A stretch of 64,000 nt of DNA, taken from positions 1-64,000 of the forward strand of contig CANTEG010000010.1 of the NCBI GenBank assembly GCA_947652735.1, written 5' to 3'. Both the position numbers and the translations under genes were made by a program. Under the pieces are notes generated by a model. It saw nothing but the letters and a program-made list of their open reading frames with translations. It ran no database searches and had not been told where the DNA came from. Source of the DNA: an uncultured Lachnospiraceae bacterium. GTDB taxonomy: Bacteria; Bacillota; Clostridia; Lachnospirales; Lachnospiraceae. This document shows positions 25,773-34,538 of the stretch, in pieces (position 1 is the stretch's first letter; each line of letters opens with the position of its first letter).

Positions 25773-27113
25773 ATGCGTAAAAATGTATTATTACTTAGCT
25801 TTATACTTCTGCTTGTTATTGTCTGCGGTTGTGGTGACTCGGGTAAAATTAAGGTTTATGACAATACGGAAACCTTGCCTGAGGGTCATAAGGAAACAAC
25901 AATGACGGCGGTTGTTACGAGGCTTAATGCGGATAGCGATATTATTGAATTTATGGATTGCTATTCGGGAAAATGTACTGAACTTTCATATCATGGTGGT
26001 GTAAGTATTATCAATACCTACGGCAAGGATGTCGGTCTTTCGGGACTTACTTGCGGTAGTGTAGTTGATGTTGTGTATTATTATGATACAAGCAGACTGG
26101 TAAGCATTTCCATGAATGAGAATGTGCTCAACATTGATGATGTAAGCAAGCTTAGTGTTGACAAGGCAAATTCAAAGGCGGTATATAAGGGTAAGTCGTA
26201 CGAGATGTATGATTATGCTGTGGCTTTTGATGAAAATGAGCCATTGGACATTATGGAGGTTAATACGGAAGATAAGGTTACCCTTAGCATATTCAACGGC
26301 AAACTAATCTCAATCAGGGTAGTGGAAGGACATGGATATGTAAGACTCTACAATCACGATACCTATATTGGCGGTATGGTGGAGGTGGGCAATGATGTCA
26401 TTGTTCCTGTTACAAGCGATATGCTGGTTGCGGTGCGTGAGGGAAATTACACCTTGAGAATAAGTAAAAACGGATATAGCGACAGCAAGGATATCGCGGT
26501 TATGAAAGGCAACGAGACGAGGGTAGATATCGGTTCAATTGCAATACCTACGGGAACCGTAACAATTTATGTTACACCTTCGGATGCAAAGGTTTATATT
26601 GATAACCACTTGGACGAAGATCATGTTTTTACGGCAGCGTACGGAGAGTACAGCTTGCGGATAGAAGCAGATGGATATAAAACATTCAGGGGGAAATTTA
26701 ATATCACAGAACCTGTAAAGAGCTATAAATTTACATTGAAGGAGAACAAGGATACATCTACTGACACAACAACGGAAGCTACGACTGCTACTACCACGGA
26801 AAAGGCTACCAACGGTGATTCGTCTCAGGGCAATACGTCTTCTTCGGGAAAGAAAACAACAGAGACGACAGAAAAGGCGGAGACGAACAATAAGATTACA
26901 ATTAAATCCCCGACGGGAGTAGGTGTATATTTAGACGGAGAGTATATGGGTGAGGCACCTGTAACATTTCCAAAGACAGTGGGAACTCACACAGTTACCC
27001 TTTACAAAAAGGGATATTTAATAAAGAGTTACACGATTCAATCGACTGATAATGGTAAGGATGATGAATATAGTTTTGCGGCTCTTACATCAGTTCTTAA
27101 CATGAATGAATAA
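25773..27113 (+). CDS. PEGA-domain lipoprotein
   Basis: 446 residues from ATG 25773 (AGGTGGG upstream). The N-terminal helix LLLSFILLLVIVCGCGDSG suggests lipoprotein processing at Cys near VCGC, but the lipobox is not ideal. Residues about 30-190 are a beta-rich region of unknown fold. There are then three PEGA-like repeats: GHGYVRLYNHDTYIGGMVEV, GTVTIYVTPSDAKVYIDNHL and KITIKSPTGVGVYLDGEYMG. A Thr-rich linker (about 330-370, TTEATTATTTEKATN) separates the last two. PEGA domains are found in surface proteins that hold to the cell envelope. A role in binding wall or sugar is inference. It lies in a run with the CotS-like gene and the mutase. Confidence 0.8.
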   Translation: MRKNVLLLSFILLLVIVCGCGDSGKIKVYDNTETLPEGHKETTMTAVVTRLNADSDIIEFMDCYSGKCTELSYHGGVSIINTYGKDVGLSGLTCGSVVDVVYYYDTSRLVSISMNENVLNIDDVSKLSVDKANSKAVYKGKSYEMYDYAVAFDENEPLDIMEVNTEDKVTLSIFNGKLISIRVVEGHGYVRLYNHDTYIGGMVEVGNDVIVPVTSDMLVAVREGNYTLRISKNGYSDSKDIAVMKGNETRVDIGSIAIPTGTVTIYVTPSDAKVYIDNHLDEDHVFTAAYGEYSLRIEADGYKTFRGKFNITEPVKSYKFTLKENKDTSTDTTTEATTATTTEKATNGDSSQGNTSSSGKKTTETTEKAETNNKITIKSPTGVGVYLDGEYMGEAPVTFPKTVGTHTVTLYKKGYLIKSYTIQSTDNGKDDEYSFAALTSVLNMNE

Positions 27114-27130
27114 ATTTAAGGAGGCACATC

Positions 27131-28858
27131 ATGGACTACATGAAGGAATACGAAGAATGGATGACCAATCCGTTTTTCAGCGAGGAGACCCGGCAGGAGC
27201 TGCTGGCAATAAAAGATAATGATAAGGAAATAAAGGAACGCTTTTATGCGGATCTTGAATTTGGAACAGCAGGATTGCGGGGAATTATCGGTGCCGGTAT
27301 AAACAGAATGAATGATTATGTGGTTGCAAAGGCTACTCAAGGTCTTGCAAATTACATTATCCATAGAAAGAAGCAGTCAAAGGGAGTGGTTATTGCCTTT
27401 GACTCTAGAAGGTGTTCTCCTGAATTTGCGGATGTAGCAGCTTTGTGCCTTGCTGCAAACGGTATAAAGGCATATGTTTTTGAGTCGCTAAGACCTACAC
27501 CTGAACTGTCATTTGCGGTAAGGTATTTTGGATGTATTGCAGGAATCAATATAACGGCAAGCCACAACCCACCTGAATATAACGGATATAAGGTGTATTG
27601 GGAGGATGGTGCACAGATTACGCCTCCCCATGACGCAGGTATTATGAAAGAGGTTAAGTCGATTTCCGTGCAGGATGCCAAGACAATGCCGAAGCAGGAG
27701 GCAATCCATGAGGGACTTTATGAGATTGTCGGTAAGGAAGTGGATGATGCATATATTGCTGAGCTTAAGAAGCTGGTAATACATCAGGATTGTATCGATA
27801 AATATGGAAGTGAGCTTAAAATAGTTTACACACCACTTCACGGAACAGGAAATGTACCTGCAAGAAGAATACTTCGTGAGCTGGGCTTCCAGAATGTATA
27901 TGTTGTGCCGGAGCAGGAGCTTCCAGATGGGGAATTCCCTACAGTGAGTTATCCGAACCCTGAGGCGGCAGAGGCATTTGAGCTTGCATTAAAACTTGCA
28001 AAGGAAAGAGATGCAGACCTTGTGTTGGCAACAGACCCTGATGCGGACAGGCTTGGTGTTTATGTTAAGGACAAGGAAGGCGAATATCATTGTCTTACAG
28101 GAAATATGTCGGGAAGTCTTCTTGCTGACTATGAGCTTGGTCAGATAAAGGCGACAAGAGGTCTGCCTGAGGATGGAGCATTAATAAAGACAATCGTTAC
28201 CACAAACCTTGCAAATTCAGTTGCAGAGCATTATGGTGTAAAGGTGATTGAGGTTCTTACGGGCTTTAAGTTTATTGGGCAGCAGATACTCGGCTTTGAG
28301 CAAAAAAGGTCAGGCACATATCTGTTTGGATTTGAGGAAAGCTATGGATGTCTGATAGGAACACATGCGAGGGACAAGGATGCCATCGTTGCAACAATGG
28401 CACTTTGTGAGGCGGCAGCATACTACAAGTCAAAGGACATGACATTGTGGGATGCAATGATAGATATGTATGACAAGTATGGATATCATGTTGATGACAT
28501 AAAGACAATCACCTTAAAGGGCGTAGACGGTCTTGAGAAGATAAAGAGCATAATGGAAACACTCAAGAACAATACACCTAAGGAAATAGCAGGACATGAA
28601 GTATTATGGGCAAGAAATTATGATGATGATACTGCTACAAACATGAAAACAAAGGCAGTGCTTCCTACAGGACTTCCAAAGTCAAATGTAGTATATTATG
28701 ATTTGGCAGATGAGGCATGGCTGTGTGTCAGACCATCAGGAACAGAACCAAAAATAAAGTTCTACTACGGAGTAGTGGGAACAAGCTTAGAAAATGCACA
28801 GGAACTGTCTGCCAAATTTGGAGAGGCAATAACGAAAATGATTGAGAACATGCTTTAA
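27131..28858 (+). CDS. pgcA: Phosphoglucomutase/phosphomannomutase
   Basis: 575 residues of the alpha-D-phosphohexomutase family, the long PgcA-like type. GTAGLRGIIGAG (start of domain 1), ITASHNPPEYNGYKVYWEDG (phosphoserine loop with catalytic Ser), ATDPDADRLGVYV (Mg loop), FGFEESYGCLIG (sugar-binding loop) and CVRPSGTEPKIKFYYG (phosphate loop) are all present. It interconverts glucose-1- and glucose-6-phosphate, feeding glycogen, UDP-sugars and wall polymers. AAGGAGG precedes the ATG. It comes 17 bp after the PEGA gene and ends at a strong hairpin terminator. Confidence 0.95.
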   Translation: MDYMKEYEEWMTNPFFSEETRQELLAIKDNDKEIKERFYADLEFGTAGLRGIIGAGINRMNDYVVAKATQGLANYIIHRKKQSKGVVIAFDSRRCSPEFADVAALCLAANGIKAYVFESLRPTPELSFAVRYFGCIAGINITASHNPPEYNGYKVYWEDGAQITPPHDAGIMKEVKSISVQDAKTMPKQEAIHEGLYEIVGKEVDDAYIAELKKLVIHQDCIDKYGSELKIVYTPLHGTGNVPARRILRELGFQNVYVVPEQELPDGEFPTVSYPNPEAAEAFELALKLAKERDADLVLATDPDADRLGVYVKDKEGEYHCLTGNMSGSLLADYELGQIKATRGLPEDGALIKTIVTTNLANSVAEHYGVKVIEVLTGFKFIGQQILGFEQKRSGTYLFGFEESYGCLIGTHARDKDAIVATMALCEAAAYYKSKDMTLWDAMIDMYDKYGYHVDDIKTITLKGVDGLEKIKSIMETLKNNTPKEIAGHEVLWARNYDDDTATNMKTKAVLPTGLPKSNVVYYDLADEAWLCVRPSGTEPKIKFYYGVVGTSLENAQELSAKFGEAITKMIENML

Positions 28859-28868
28859 TGAGGCATGC

Positions 28869-28932
28869 ACACCGCAATAAAAACACCCCTATGCGTGCTT
28901 GCACGTACATAGGGGTGTTTTTATTGCGGTGT
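28869..28932. terminator. Very strong 25-bp bidirectional terminator
   Basis: 28869-28893 and 28908-28932 are perfect inverted repeats. The core is ACACCCCTATG, with AAAAA on one side and TTTTT on the other, so both strands read as intrinsic terminators. The loop holds a second small palindrome, CGTGCTTGCACG. Confidence 0.85.
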
Positions 28933-28933
28933 A

Positions 28934-29011
28934 TATGGCGAAGCCATACACCGAGCGAAGCGAGGTGCAAGCCTTGTTAAAGGGATGTAGCGAGGTGCAA
29001 GCCTCGTTAAA
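28934..29011 (+). repeat. Small hairpin plus two 22-bp direct repeats in the intergenic region
   Basis: TATGGCGAAGCCATA (28934-28948) is a hairpin. GCGAGGTGCAAGCCTYGTTAAA occurs at 28960-28981 and again at 28990-29011, one mismatch apart and 30 bp in period. A related GAGCGAAGCGAGG lies just before. It looks like a dispersed intergenic palindromic element or a fragment of one; no other copy is seen in this window. Confidence 0.6.
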
Positions 29012-29031
29012 TCCATGACAAAAAATAACAA

Positions 29032-29060
29032 TTGCGGATATTCGCTATATATATTATTAT
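29032..29060 (+). promoter_or_regulatory. Predicted promoter of the CAP/LRR secreted-protein genes
   Basis: TTGCGG (29032-29037), 17 bp, TATTAT (29055-29060). It leaves a leader of about 175 nt before the start at 29245. Confidence 0.5.
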
Positions 29061-29066
29061 GGATAT

Positions 29067-29244
29067 ATAACTTGGAACCGAAGAAACATACCAATATGTT
29101 AAGCTTTTTATGGAAGCTTGGCATGACACATTAGTGGATTTACTGAAGCAAAATTGAGGTTATAGGAAACTTTGTTGCCTATAGGCAGCGTTCTAAAGGA
29201 ATTTGCAAAGTAGTGGCTGATGTTCAAATGAAAGGGGAATGTGT
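29067..29244 (+). other. Long untranslated leader with internal complementarity
   Basis: No ORF of note. It contains the perfect 12-bp palindrome TGCCTATAGGCA, a TATAGG (upstream) to CCTATA pairing, and AAGCTTTTTATGGAAGCTT. The segment GGAATTTGCAAAG followed by a GGCTGA element is faintly like the core of a c-di-GMP-I riboswitch, but I cannot draw the full fold. Confidence 0.3.
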
Positions 29245-32121
29245 ATGATAAATTTCAAGAAGCAGACCGCCATATTTCTTACTGCGGTTATGATATTTGG
29301 CTTTCATCCTTCGATGGATAATGTTACATATGCAAGGGAAGAGGCAACAGCATCTGATGCTGATGTGCTTGTAGAAGATATTGATTTGCAGCAGGCGGCT
29401 GTTACGGAATATAATTTAAATGAGATGGCAACATTTAAGGGAAGAACAATTGAGCAGGTTGCAGGATTATATTCTGATGCAAAGTATGCGGGAACGACAT
29501 ATGATAATGGAAAAAGTGCTACATACTATACGACCCCGGCATCAACAACAGCACCATATGAGGCTGGTGTGCTGACAACAGACACCCATAAAACAATGAC
29601 AGCCATGACAAACTTTTACCGTTGGCTTGTGGGAGTGAGACCTTTGACGGTTGAGTCGGCGAATTCGTCATTGCTTCAATCCGAGGCACTGATAAGGAAT
29701 TTTGAATTTGCCCACCATGTGAGTGCTGCCTCAAAGCCTGAGGATATGAGTGACGAGATATGGAATGCAGGTGCTGAATGCAATCACAATATACTTGCAA
29801 GAGGGTATACTCCTCTTGGTGCAATCACGGGCTGGATGAATGAGGGATACAACCTTAGTGGAAAAGCATGGGACACCACAGGACACAGATATGCACTGAT
29901 ATCTGACACGCTATCGGATGTACAATTTGGATACTCGGGAAGTGTTGCAATCGGAAAAGATGCTGCAAGGGGGAATGGCAGCTCGTATGAGGGCTTCTAT
30001 GCGTTTCCGGCACCGGGAATTATGCCAAATGATTTGGTCAGCCCTACAGGCTCCGTGTGGGGCATTGATTACAATACAGGTTTAAGCTATGATGATGTGA
30101 ATGATGTTACCGTTACAATAACAAACCTTACCTCGGGGGTAAGCTATACAAGGACTGTGGCGGATGACACACTTCATGTATCAAAAGGAAATGTTTTGAT
30201 GGTTCAGCCTGAGGATTATAATACATCTACAAAACGCTATGAGGATTCTTATCAGGTTGTGGTAAATGGTCTAAAAGATGCAGCAGGTGCAGCACAGATA
30301 AGTTATACAATTGATTTTGTTGATGTCAGACCATATATGAAGTCCTATGTGGAGAAAGTGACATTTCCATATTCGGAATACGGTGTATATCAAACGTTAA
30401 ACGACACGGAAAGCTTGAAAAAGATAGGGACAACACTGCCGAAGACACTTACGGTTACAGCTGAGAATGGATGTGTATATGAAGTTCCTGTCACAGGGGA
30501 ATGGACGCTTGATGAGGCAGATAGCTGTTGGTTTAACAAGGGAGATACTTCCACACTGCCTGATAATATAACTGACAAAAAAGGCGTGTTAGATAAGGTG
30601 ACATTTGGCTATAAGGTAATTACGGAATCTGGTTACCAGTATAATACTCTTAGAATTTCCCCTGCTTCCCCTAAGGAGGGAGATGCGGGAACCATGTCTG
30701 TTTACAGATATATGAGCAATTTTGAACACAGTAAAATATACCGCCTGAACGAGACAGAGACAGGAAGTTATGCTTCGGTTGAACTGTTTGATTCGGTGAC
30801 CGCAGATAATTTGTCCACATCAGGGGTGACACATATTTATAACATTGACAGCTTCCGTGCCGATGACAGTGGAGAATATATCTCCGTATATTTTAATGAT
30901 GCATGGACATCGACGGCATATGTTTCAACTTCAATTCCAAAGCTGGACATTAACCACACGTATGATTCGATGGTTACAAAAGAGCCAAGCTGTGCAGAGG
31001 AGGGCGTCACAACCTATACATGTAAGGTGTGCGGTGATACATACACTGAGGCGATAGAAAAGCTGAAAAATCATGATTATGAATCTGTGATTATAAAGCT
31101 GCCTGCACTGAATGAGCAAGGAGAAATCCGATATACATGTAAGGTATGTGGAGACACATATACGGAATATAAGGACGCAATTAAAGATATTGCCGACAGT
31201 GATATAACACTTTCACAAAGCGTTTATACATACACAGGGAAAGCGTGCTGCCCAAATGTGACCATCAAGCATGGTGATATAACGCTTACAGAGGGAGTTG
31301 ATTATGAAGTTTCATATGTAGATAACATTGATGTGGGGGAAGCCTCTGTCGTGATTTTTGGTAAGGGAGAATATGCAGGCAAGGCAACGATGCATTTTAG
31401 TATTAAAAAGGCGGAGCAGCCTGTCAAGCCCACAGCACTGAACTCAAATGCGAAGATTAAGCTGTCTGCAACTTCTTTCAATTACACAGGCAAATACAAA
31501 AAACCAAGCGTAAGATCGGTTATGTTTAACGGAAAAACGCTGGTTTATGGCACGGATTATAAGGTTTCATATTCAAATAACGGAAAAAACAAGAATATTG
31601 GAAGCTATAGTGTTATAATAACAGGCAAAGGCAATTATACTGGTACGGTTAAGGTAACTTATAAGATAACGGTTTCAAAAGGCAAGACCTATACCGTAAG
31701 CGGCAAAAAATATAAAGTGACGAATGCTGCCACAAACGGCAAGGGAACGGTATCCCTTGTAGGTACAACAACAGCGAAGTCAAGGCTTACATCCCTGAAT
31801 GTGGGCAGTACCGTAAAGATAGGAGGAAAGAGCTTTAAGATAACATCCATAGGTGCAAACGCATTTAAGGGATACAGGAAGCTTGCTAAGGTAACCTTAG
31901 GAGGCAATATTAAGAGCATAGGCGCAAATGCATTTTACGGATGCACAAAGCTAAAAACAATTACAATCAAGTCAAAATACCTTAAGACTGTGGGTAAAAA
32001 GGCTGTGTACGGAATATATAAGAAAGCAAGGATTAAGGTTCCGTCAAGTAAGTATAAGGCGTACAAAAAACTGTTTAAGGCATCCACAGGCTTTAAGAGC
32101 AACATGAAAATAACAAAATAA
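29245..32121 (+). CDS. Large secreted protein: CAP domain, Cys-pair modules, Ig-like repeats, BspA-type LRR
   Basis: 958 residues from ATG 29245, 7 nt after AAAGGGG; ATG 29239 is in frame but too close. A signal peptide ends near VTYA. A CAP/SCP-PR1 domain spans about 105-270 (MTNFYRWLVGVRPL, AWDTTGHRYALIS). A beta-rich stretch follows, then two modules of pattern TYTCKVCGDTYTE. Next come two Ig-like repeats with YTGKxxxPxV and GNYTGTVKVTYKI phrases. Last is a short leucine-rich BspA-like part (SIGANAFKGYRKLAKVTLGG). There is no sorting motif or membrane anchor; Lys-rich C-terminal sequence may hold to the wall. These domain mixes are typical of gut Lachnospiraceae surface proteins. Ligand and role are unknown. 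Confidence 0.85.
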   Translation: MINFKKQTAIFLTAVMIFGFHPSMDNVTYAREEATASDADVLVEDIDLQQAAVTEYNLNEMATFKGRTIEQVAGLYSDAKYAGTTYDNGKSATYYTTPASTTAPYEAGVLTTDTHKTMTAMTNFYRWLVGVRPLTVESANSSLLQSEALIRNFEFAHHVSAASKPEDMSDEIWNAGAECNHNILARGYTPLGAITGWMNEGYNLSGKAWDTTGHRYALISDTLSDVQFGYSGSVAIGKDAARGNGSSYEGFYAFPAPGIMPNDLVSPTGSVWGIDYNTGLSYDDVNDVTVTITNLTSGVSYTRTVADDTLHVSKGNVLMVQPEDYNTSTKRYEDSYQVVVNGLKDAAGAAQISYTIDFVDVRPYMKSYVEKVTFPYSEYGVYQTLNDTESLKKIGTTLPKTLTVTAENGCVYEVPVTGEWTLDEADSCWFNKGDTSTLPDNITDKKGVLDKVTFGYKVITESGYQYNTLRISPASPKEGDAGTMSVYRYMSNFEHSKIYRLNETETGSYASVELFDSVTADNLSTSGVTHIYNIDSFRADDSGEYISVYFNDAWTSTAYVSTSIPKLDINHTYDSMVTKEPSCAEEGVTTYTCKVCGDTYTEAIEKLKNHDYESVIIKLPALNEQGEIRYTCKVCGDTYTEYKDAIKDIADSDITLSQSVYTYTGKACCPNVTIKHGDITLTEGVDYEVSYVDNIDVGEASVVIFGKGEYAGKATMHFSIKKAEQPVKPTALNSNAKIKLSATSFNYTGKYKKPSVRSVMFNGKTLVYGTDYKVSYSNNGKNKNIGSYSVIITGKGNYTGTVKVTYKITVSKGKTYTVSGKKYKVTNAATNGKGTVSLVGTTTAKSRLTSLNVGSTVKIGGKSFKITSIGANAFKGYRKLAKVTLGGNIKSIGANAFYGCTKLKTITIKSKYLKTVGKKAVYGIYKKARIKVPSSKYKAYKKLFKASTGFKSNMKITK

Positions 32122-32157
32122 AAATGATATTGTTAAAAGATTGGGGATATATGACTT

Positions 32158-33117
32158 ATGAAAAAAAGAGTATTGATGATGTTTATGGCAATAATATTGT
32201 TAGTAAACAGCAGTGCCGTCATGGCAAGCAGCACAACGAACAAGGAATATACATGCGGTGATTACACATACACGCTTCGGAATAATAAGGCAATCATAAC
32301 AAAGTACAAGGGCAAGGATAAGGTAGTTAACATACCTAGAACGTTGGATGGCTACAATGTAGTGGAAATCGGCGACTATGCATTTGGAAATTGCACGAAG
32401 ATAACTGAGGTTACAGTACCTTGGGGTGTCGTAAAGATTAGAAGACTTGCGTTCTGGGAATGTAAGAATATGAAGAAAATCAAGCTGTCAGGAACAGTCA
32501 CTTACATTGGAGACGGTGCATTCATGGAGTGTAATAGCCTTGAGTCCATAAAAATATGCTCCAAGGCAACTTATATTGGAGAATATGCATTTTGTGAGTG
32601 TTACAATCTGAAGAAGATTACCATTCCTAAAAATGTCAGGGTCATACGGGAAGGGACATTTTCCATGTGTTCAAGTCTTGTGTATGTAAACATCCCTGTC
32701 AGTGTAAAACAAATAAGAAAAAATGCATTTGAATTTTGTCCGAAGCTGAAGCGGATTTATTATTCCGGAAGCAAGACAAAATGGGACAGTATAGCATGTA
32801 ATGACAGTACTGTAAAAAAACTTGGTATTTATTATGACGGAAAAAGACAGGCAACCAAAATAACGAAAATCAGCCTCAGTGCACCTTCTAAAACCGTCAA
32901 GGCAGGAAAAAGCATTACGGTAACAGCAAAAATAAGCCCTGTTAAGGCAACGTATCAAACACTTACGTGGAAATCCAGCAATACTAATTATGCTACGGTG
33001 AATGCAAACGGAAAGGTGACTGCAAAAAAAGCAGGAAAAGGGCATACGGTAACCATAACTGCCACATCAAAGGATACAGGCAGAAAAAAAGCAACCATTA
33101 AGCTTACAATTAAATAA
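32158..33117 (+). CDS. Secreted BspA-type leucine-rich repeat protein with Ig-like C-terminus
   Basis: 319 residues. The signal peptide is MKKRVLMMFMAIILLVNSSA, with cleavage near VMAS. Residues about 30-215 hold six LRR_5 repeats of the BspA type, e.g. EIGDYAFGNCTKITEVTVP, YIGDGAFMECNSLESIKI and QIRKNAFEFCPKLKRIYY. The C-terminal 85 residues are a BIG_2-type bacterial Ig domain (ISLSAPSKTVKAGKSITVTA). It lies 36 bp after the CAP/LRR protein, with no terminator between, so the two are likely secreted together. BspA-type proteins bind host or bacterial surfaces. Function here is unknown. Confidence 0.85.
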   Translation: MKKRVLMMFMAIILLVNSSAVMASSTTNKEYTCGDYTYTLRNNKAIITKYKGKDKVVNIPRTLDGYNVVEIGDYAFGNCTKITEVTVPWGVVKIRRLAFWECKNMKKIKLSGTVTYIGDGAFMECNSLESIKICSKATYIGEYAFCECYNLKKITIPKNVRVIREGTFSMCSSLVYVNIPVSVKQIRKNAFEFCPKLKRIYYSGSKTKWDSIACNDSTVKKLGIYYDGKRQATKITKISLSAPSKTVKAGKSITVTAKISPVKATYQTLTWKSSNTNYATVNANGKVTAKKAGKGHTVTITATSKDTGRKKATIKLTIK

Positions 33118-33140
33118 TGGGAAATGATGAAAAAGAAAAG

Positions 33141-33228
33141 CGGAGACGGCGGGATTCGAACCCGCGTGCCGGTTGCCCGGCTAACTGATTTCGAGTCAGC
33201 CCCGTTATGACCACTTCGATACGTCTCC
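33141..33228 (-). tRNA. tRNA-Ser (anticodon CGA)
   Basis: The minus strand from 33228 reads GGAGACG for the acceptor 5' side, and CGTCTCC closes it at 33142-33148 with discriminator G at 33141. The anticodon loop CTCGAAA gives CGA. The long variable arm (GCCGGGCAACCGGC) and total of 88 nt fit tRNA-Ser. GGTTCGAATCC is the T arm. CCA is not encoded. It reads UCG codons. Confidence 0.95.
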
Positions 33229-33237
33229 ACAAACTGC

Positions 33238-33265
33238 ATTATAACATAAATCACTAATTATACAA
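33238..33265 (-). promoter_or_regulatory. Promoter of tRNA-Ser
   Basis: On the minus strand TTGTAT (33260-33265), 16 bp, TATAAT (33238-33243), 9 bp before the tRNA 5' end. Confidence 0.6.
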
Positions 33266-33287
33266 CAACTTTATTTAGGAGAAAGAC

Positions 33288-33905
33288 ATGAACAATAAAT
33301 TTATCTCCATAGAGGGACCTGATGGTTCCGGGAAAAGCACACAAATCAAACTGCTTAAAGAATATTTGGAGAAAAAGGGATATGAGATACTCATCACAAG
33401 GGAGCCGGGAGGAACAAAAATAAGCGAGGCAATCCGTGGGATTATTTTGGATAAAACATTTGTTGAAATGGATTACATGACGGAGGCACTGCTTTATGCG
33501 GCAGCCAGGGCACAGCTTATGGCGGAGGTTATCAAGCCTGCACTTACCGCAGGGAAATTTGTTATTTGCGACCGATTTGTAGATTCATCGGCGGTGTATC
33601 AGGGGATGGCAAGGGGACTTGGCGTGGAAACGGTATATGAGCTAAATGGGTTTGCAATACAAAATGTTATGCCTGGCCTTACGATACATCTTGATTTGCC
33701 TGCATCAGTGGGAATCACCCGAAAGAAAAATCAGGCAGAGCTTGACCGCATGGAGCTTGAGGCATTGAACTTCCACGAAAAGGTTGCGGACGGCTACAGA
33801 CAGCTTGCAAAAATGGCACCTGACCGCATATATACCATAGATGCGACGCAGTCTGTAGAAGAGATACATAAACAGATTTTGGCAAAACTGGAACGTATGT
33901 TATAA
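33288..33905 (+). CDS. tmk: Thymidylate kinase
   Basis: 205 residues. FISIEGPDGSGKSTQIKLL is the P-loop. TREPGGTKISEAIRG is the substrate loop with the DR-type signature downstream (VICDRFVDSSAVYQG). LDLPASVGITRKK is the lid region. It phosphorylates dTMP to dTDP for DNA synthesis. AGGAG precedes the ATG. As in Bacillus subtilis it heads a tmk-yaaR-holB-ricT-trmN6-rsmI cluster, here without YaaQ and YabA. A new promoter lies between it and yaaR. Confidence 0.95.
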   Translation: MNNKFISIEGPDGSGKSTQIKLLKEYLEKKGYEILITREPGGTKISEAIRGIILDKTFVEMDYMTEALLYAAARAQLMAEVIKPALTAGKFVICDRFVDSSAVYQGMARGLGVETVYELNGFAIQNVMPGLTIHLDLPASVGITRKKNQAELDRMELEALNFHEKVADGYRQLAKMAPDRIYTIDATQSVEEIHKQILAKLERML

Positions 33906-33941
33906 GTATATAATTTTTTTATGGTAAAAAGCCGCTAAAAA

Positions 33942-33950
33942 TGCTATAAT
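33942..33950 (+). promoter_or_regulatory. Extended -10 promoter before yaaR
   Basis: TGCTATAAT at 33942-33950 is a perfect extended -10. The -35 region (TGGTAA near 33922) is poor, as usual for this class. Leader of about 90 nt with a small AAACAG/CTGTTT hairpin. Confidence 0.55.
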
Positions 33951-34044
33951 CATTTAATGGAGAGATATTTTAAACAGTGGATTATTCCTGTTTATCGGAC
34001 GATATATATTGTATCAAGGATAAACGATGAAAGGAGGGGTAAAT

Positions 34045-34485
34045 GTGGATATAAAGGTTGACCAGCTTCAACAGCTCACACAGATGGAAGCACCGAAATC
34101 AAACGGTGTCAAAAGCGAAGACTTCAAATTTACCCTTATAAAGAATATTGAGGAAGACCAGTTACAGGAAAAGCTCTCCGCCCTTATGAAGGATATTGAG
34201 GAGCAGGGTGCACGTATAGCCAAGCACATGGATATCAAGGACATGAAGAAATACCGCTCCTCAGTAAAAGAATTTATGAACGAAATAGTATCACGCTCCC
34301 ATGAGTTCTCAAGAGAGAATTTTTTGGACAGACGTGGAAGACACAGGGTATACGGAATTATAAGGCAGGTTGATAAAAATCTTGATGAACTTGCGGAGGA
34401 ACTTCTCAAGGAAGAAAAGGATAACCTTGCCATACTTGGCAAAATAGATGATATCAGAGGCATGTTGATAGATATATCAACGTAA
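34045..34485 (+). CDS. yaaR: YaaR family protein (DUF327)
   Basis: 146 residues from GTG 34045, 5 nt behind AAGGAGGGG; an in-frame ATG at 34027 overlaps that site. The all-helical domain contains LKSSL-like [20 protein letters not shown], the family phrase [19 protein letters not shown], and [21 protein letters not shown]. The family is conserved in Firmicutes between tmk and holB. Its function is not established. Context suggests a link with DNA replication or cell-cycle genes. Length is normal. Confidence 0.85.
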   Translation: MDIKVDQLQQLTQMEAPKSNGVKSEDFKFTLIKNIEEDQLQEKLSALMKDIEEQGARIAKHMDIKDMKKYRSSVKEFMNEIVSRSHEFSRENFLDRRGRHRVYGIIRQVDKNLDELAEELLKEEKDNLAILGKIDDIRGMLIDIST

Positions 34486-34538
34486 ATAAAACCCAAGACA
34501 GGTGAAACGCAACGTAGAAGGATGGGGAGGTGTGGCTT

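Noticed and set aside
33229-33287. Possible integration site next to tRNA-Ser
   Set aside because: No duplicated tRNA 3' end, integrase or phage gene is seen on either side.
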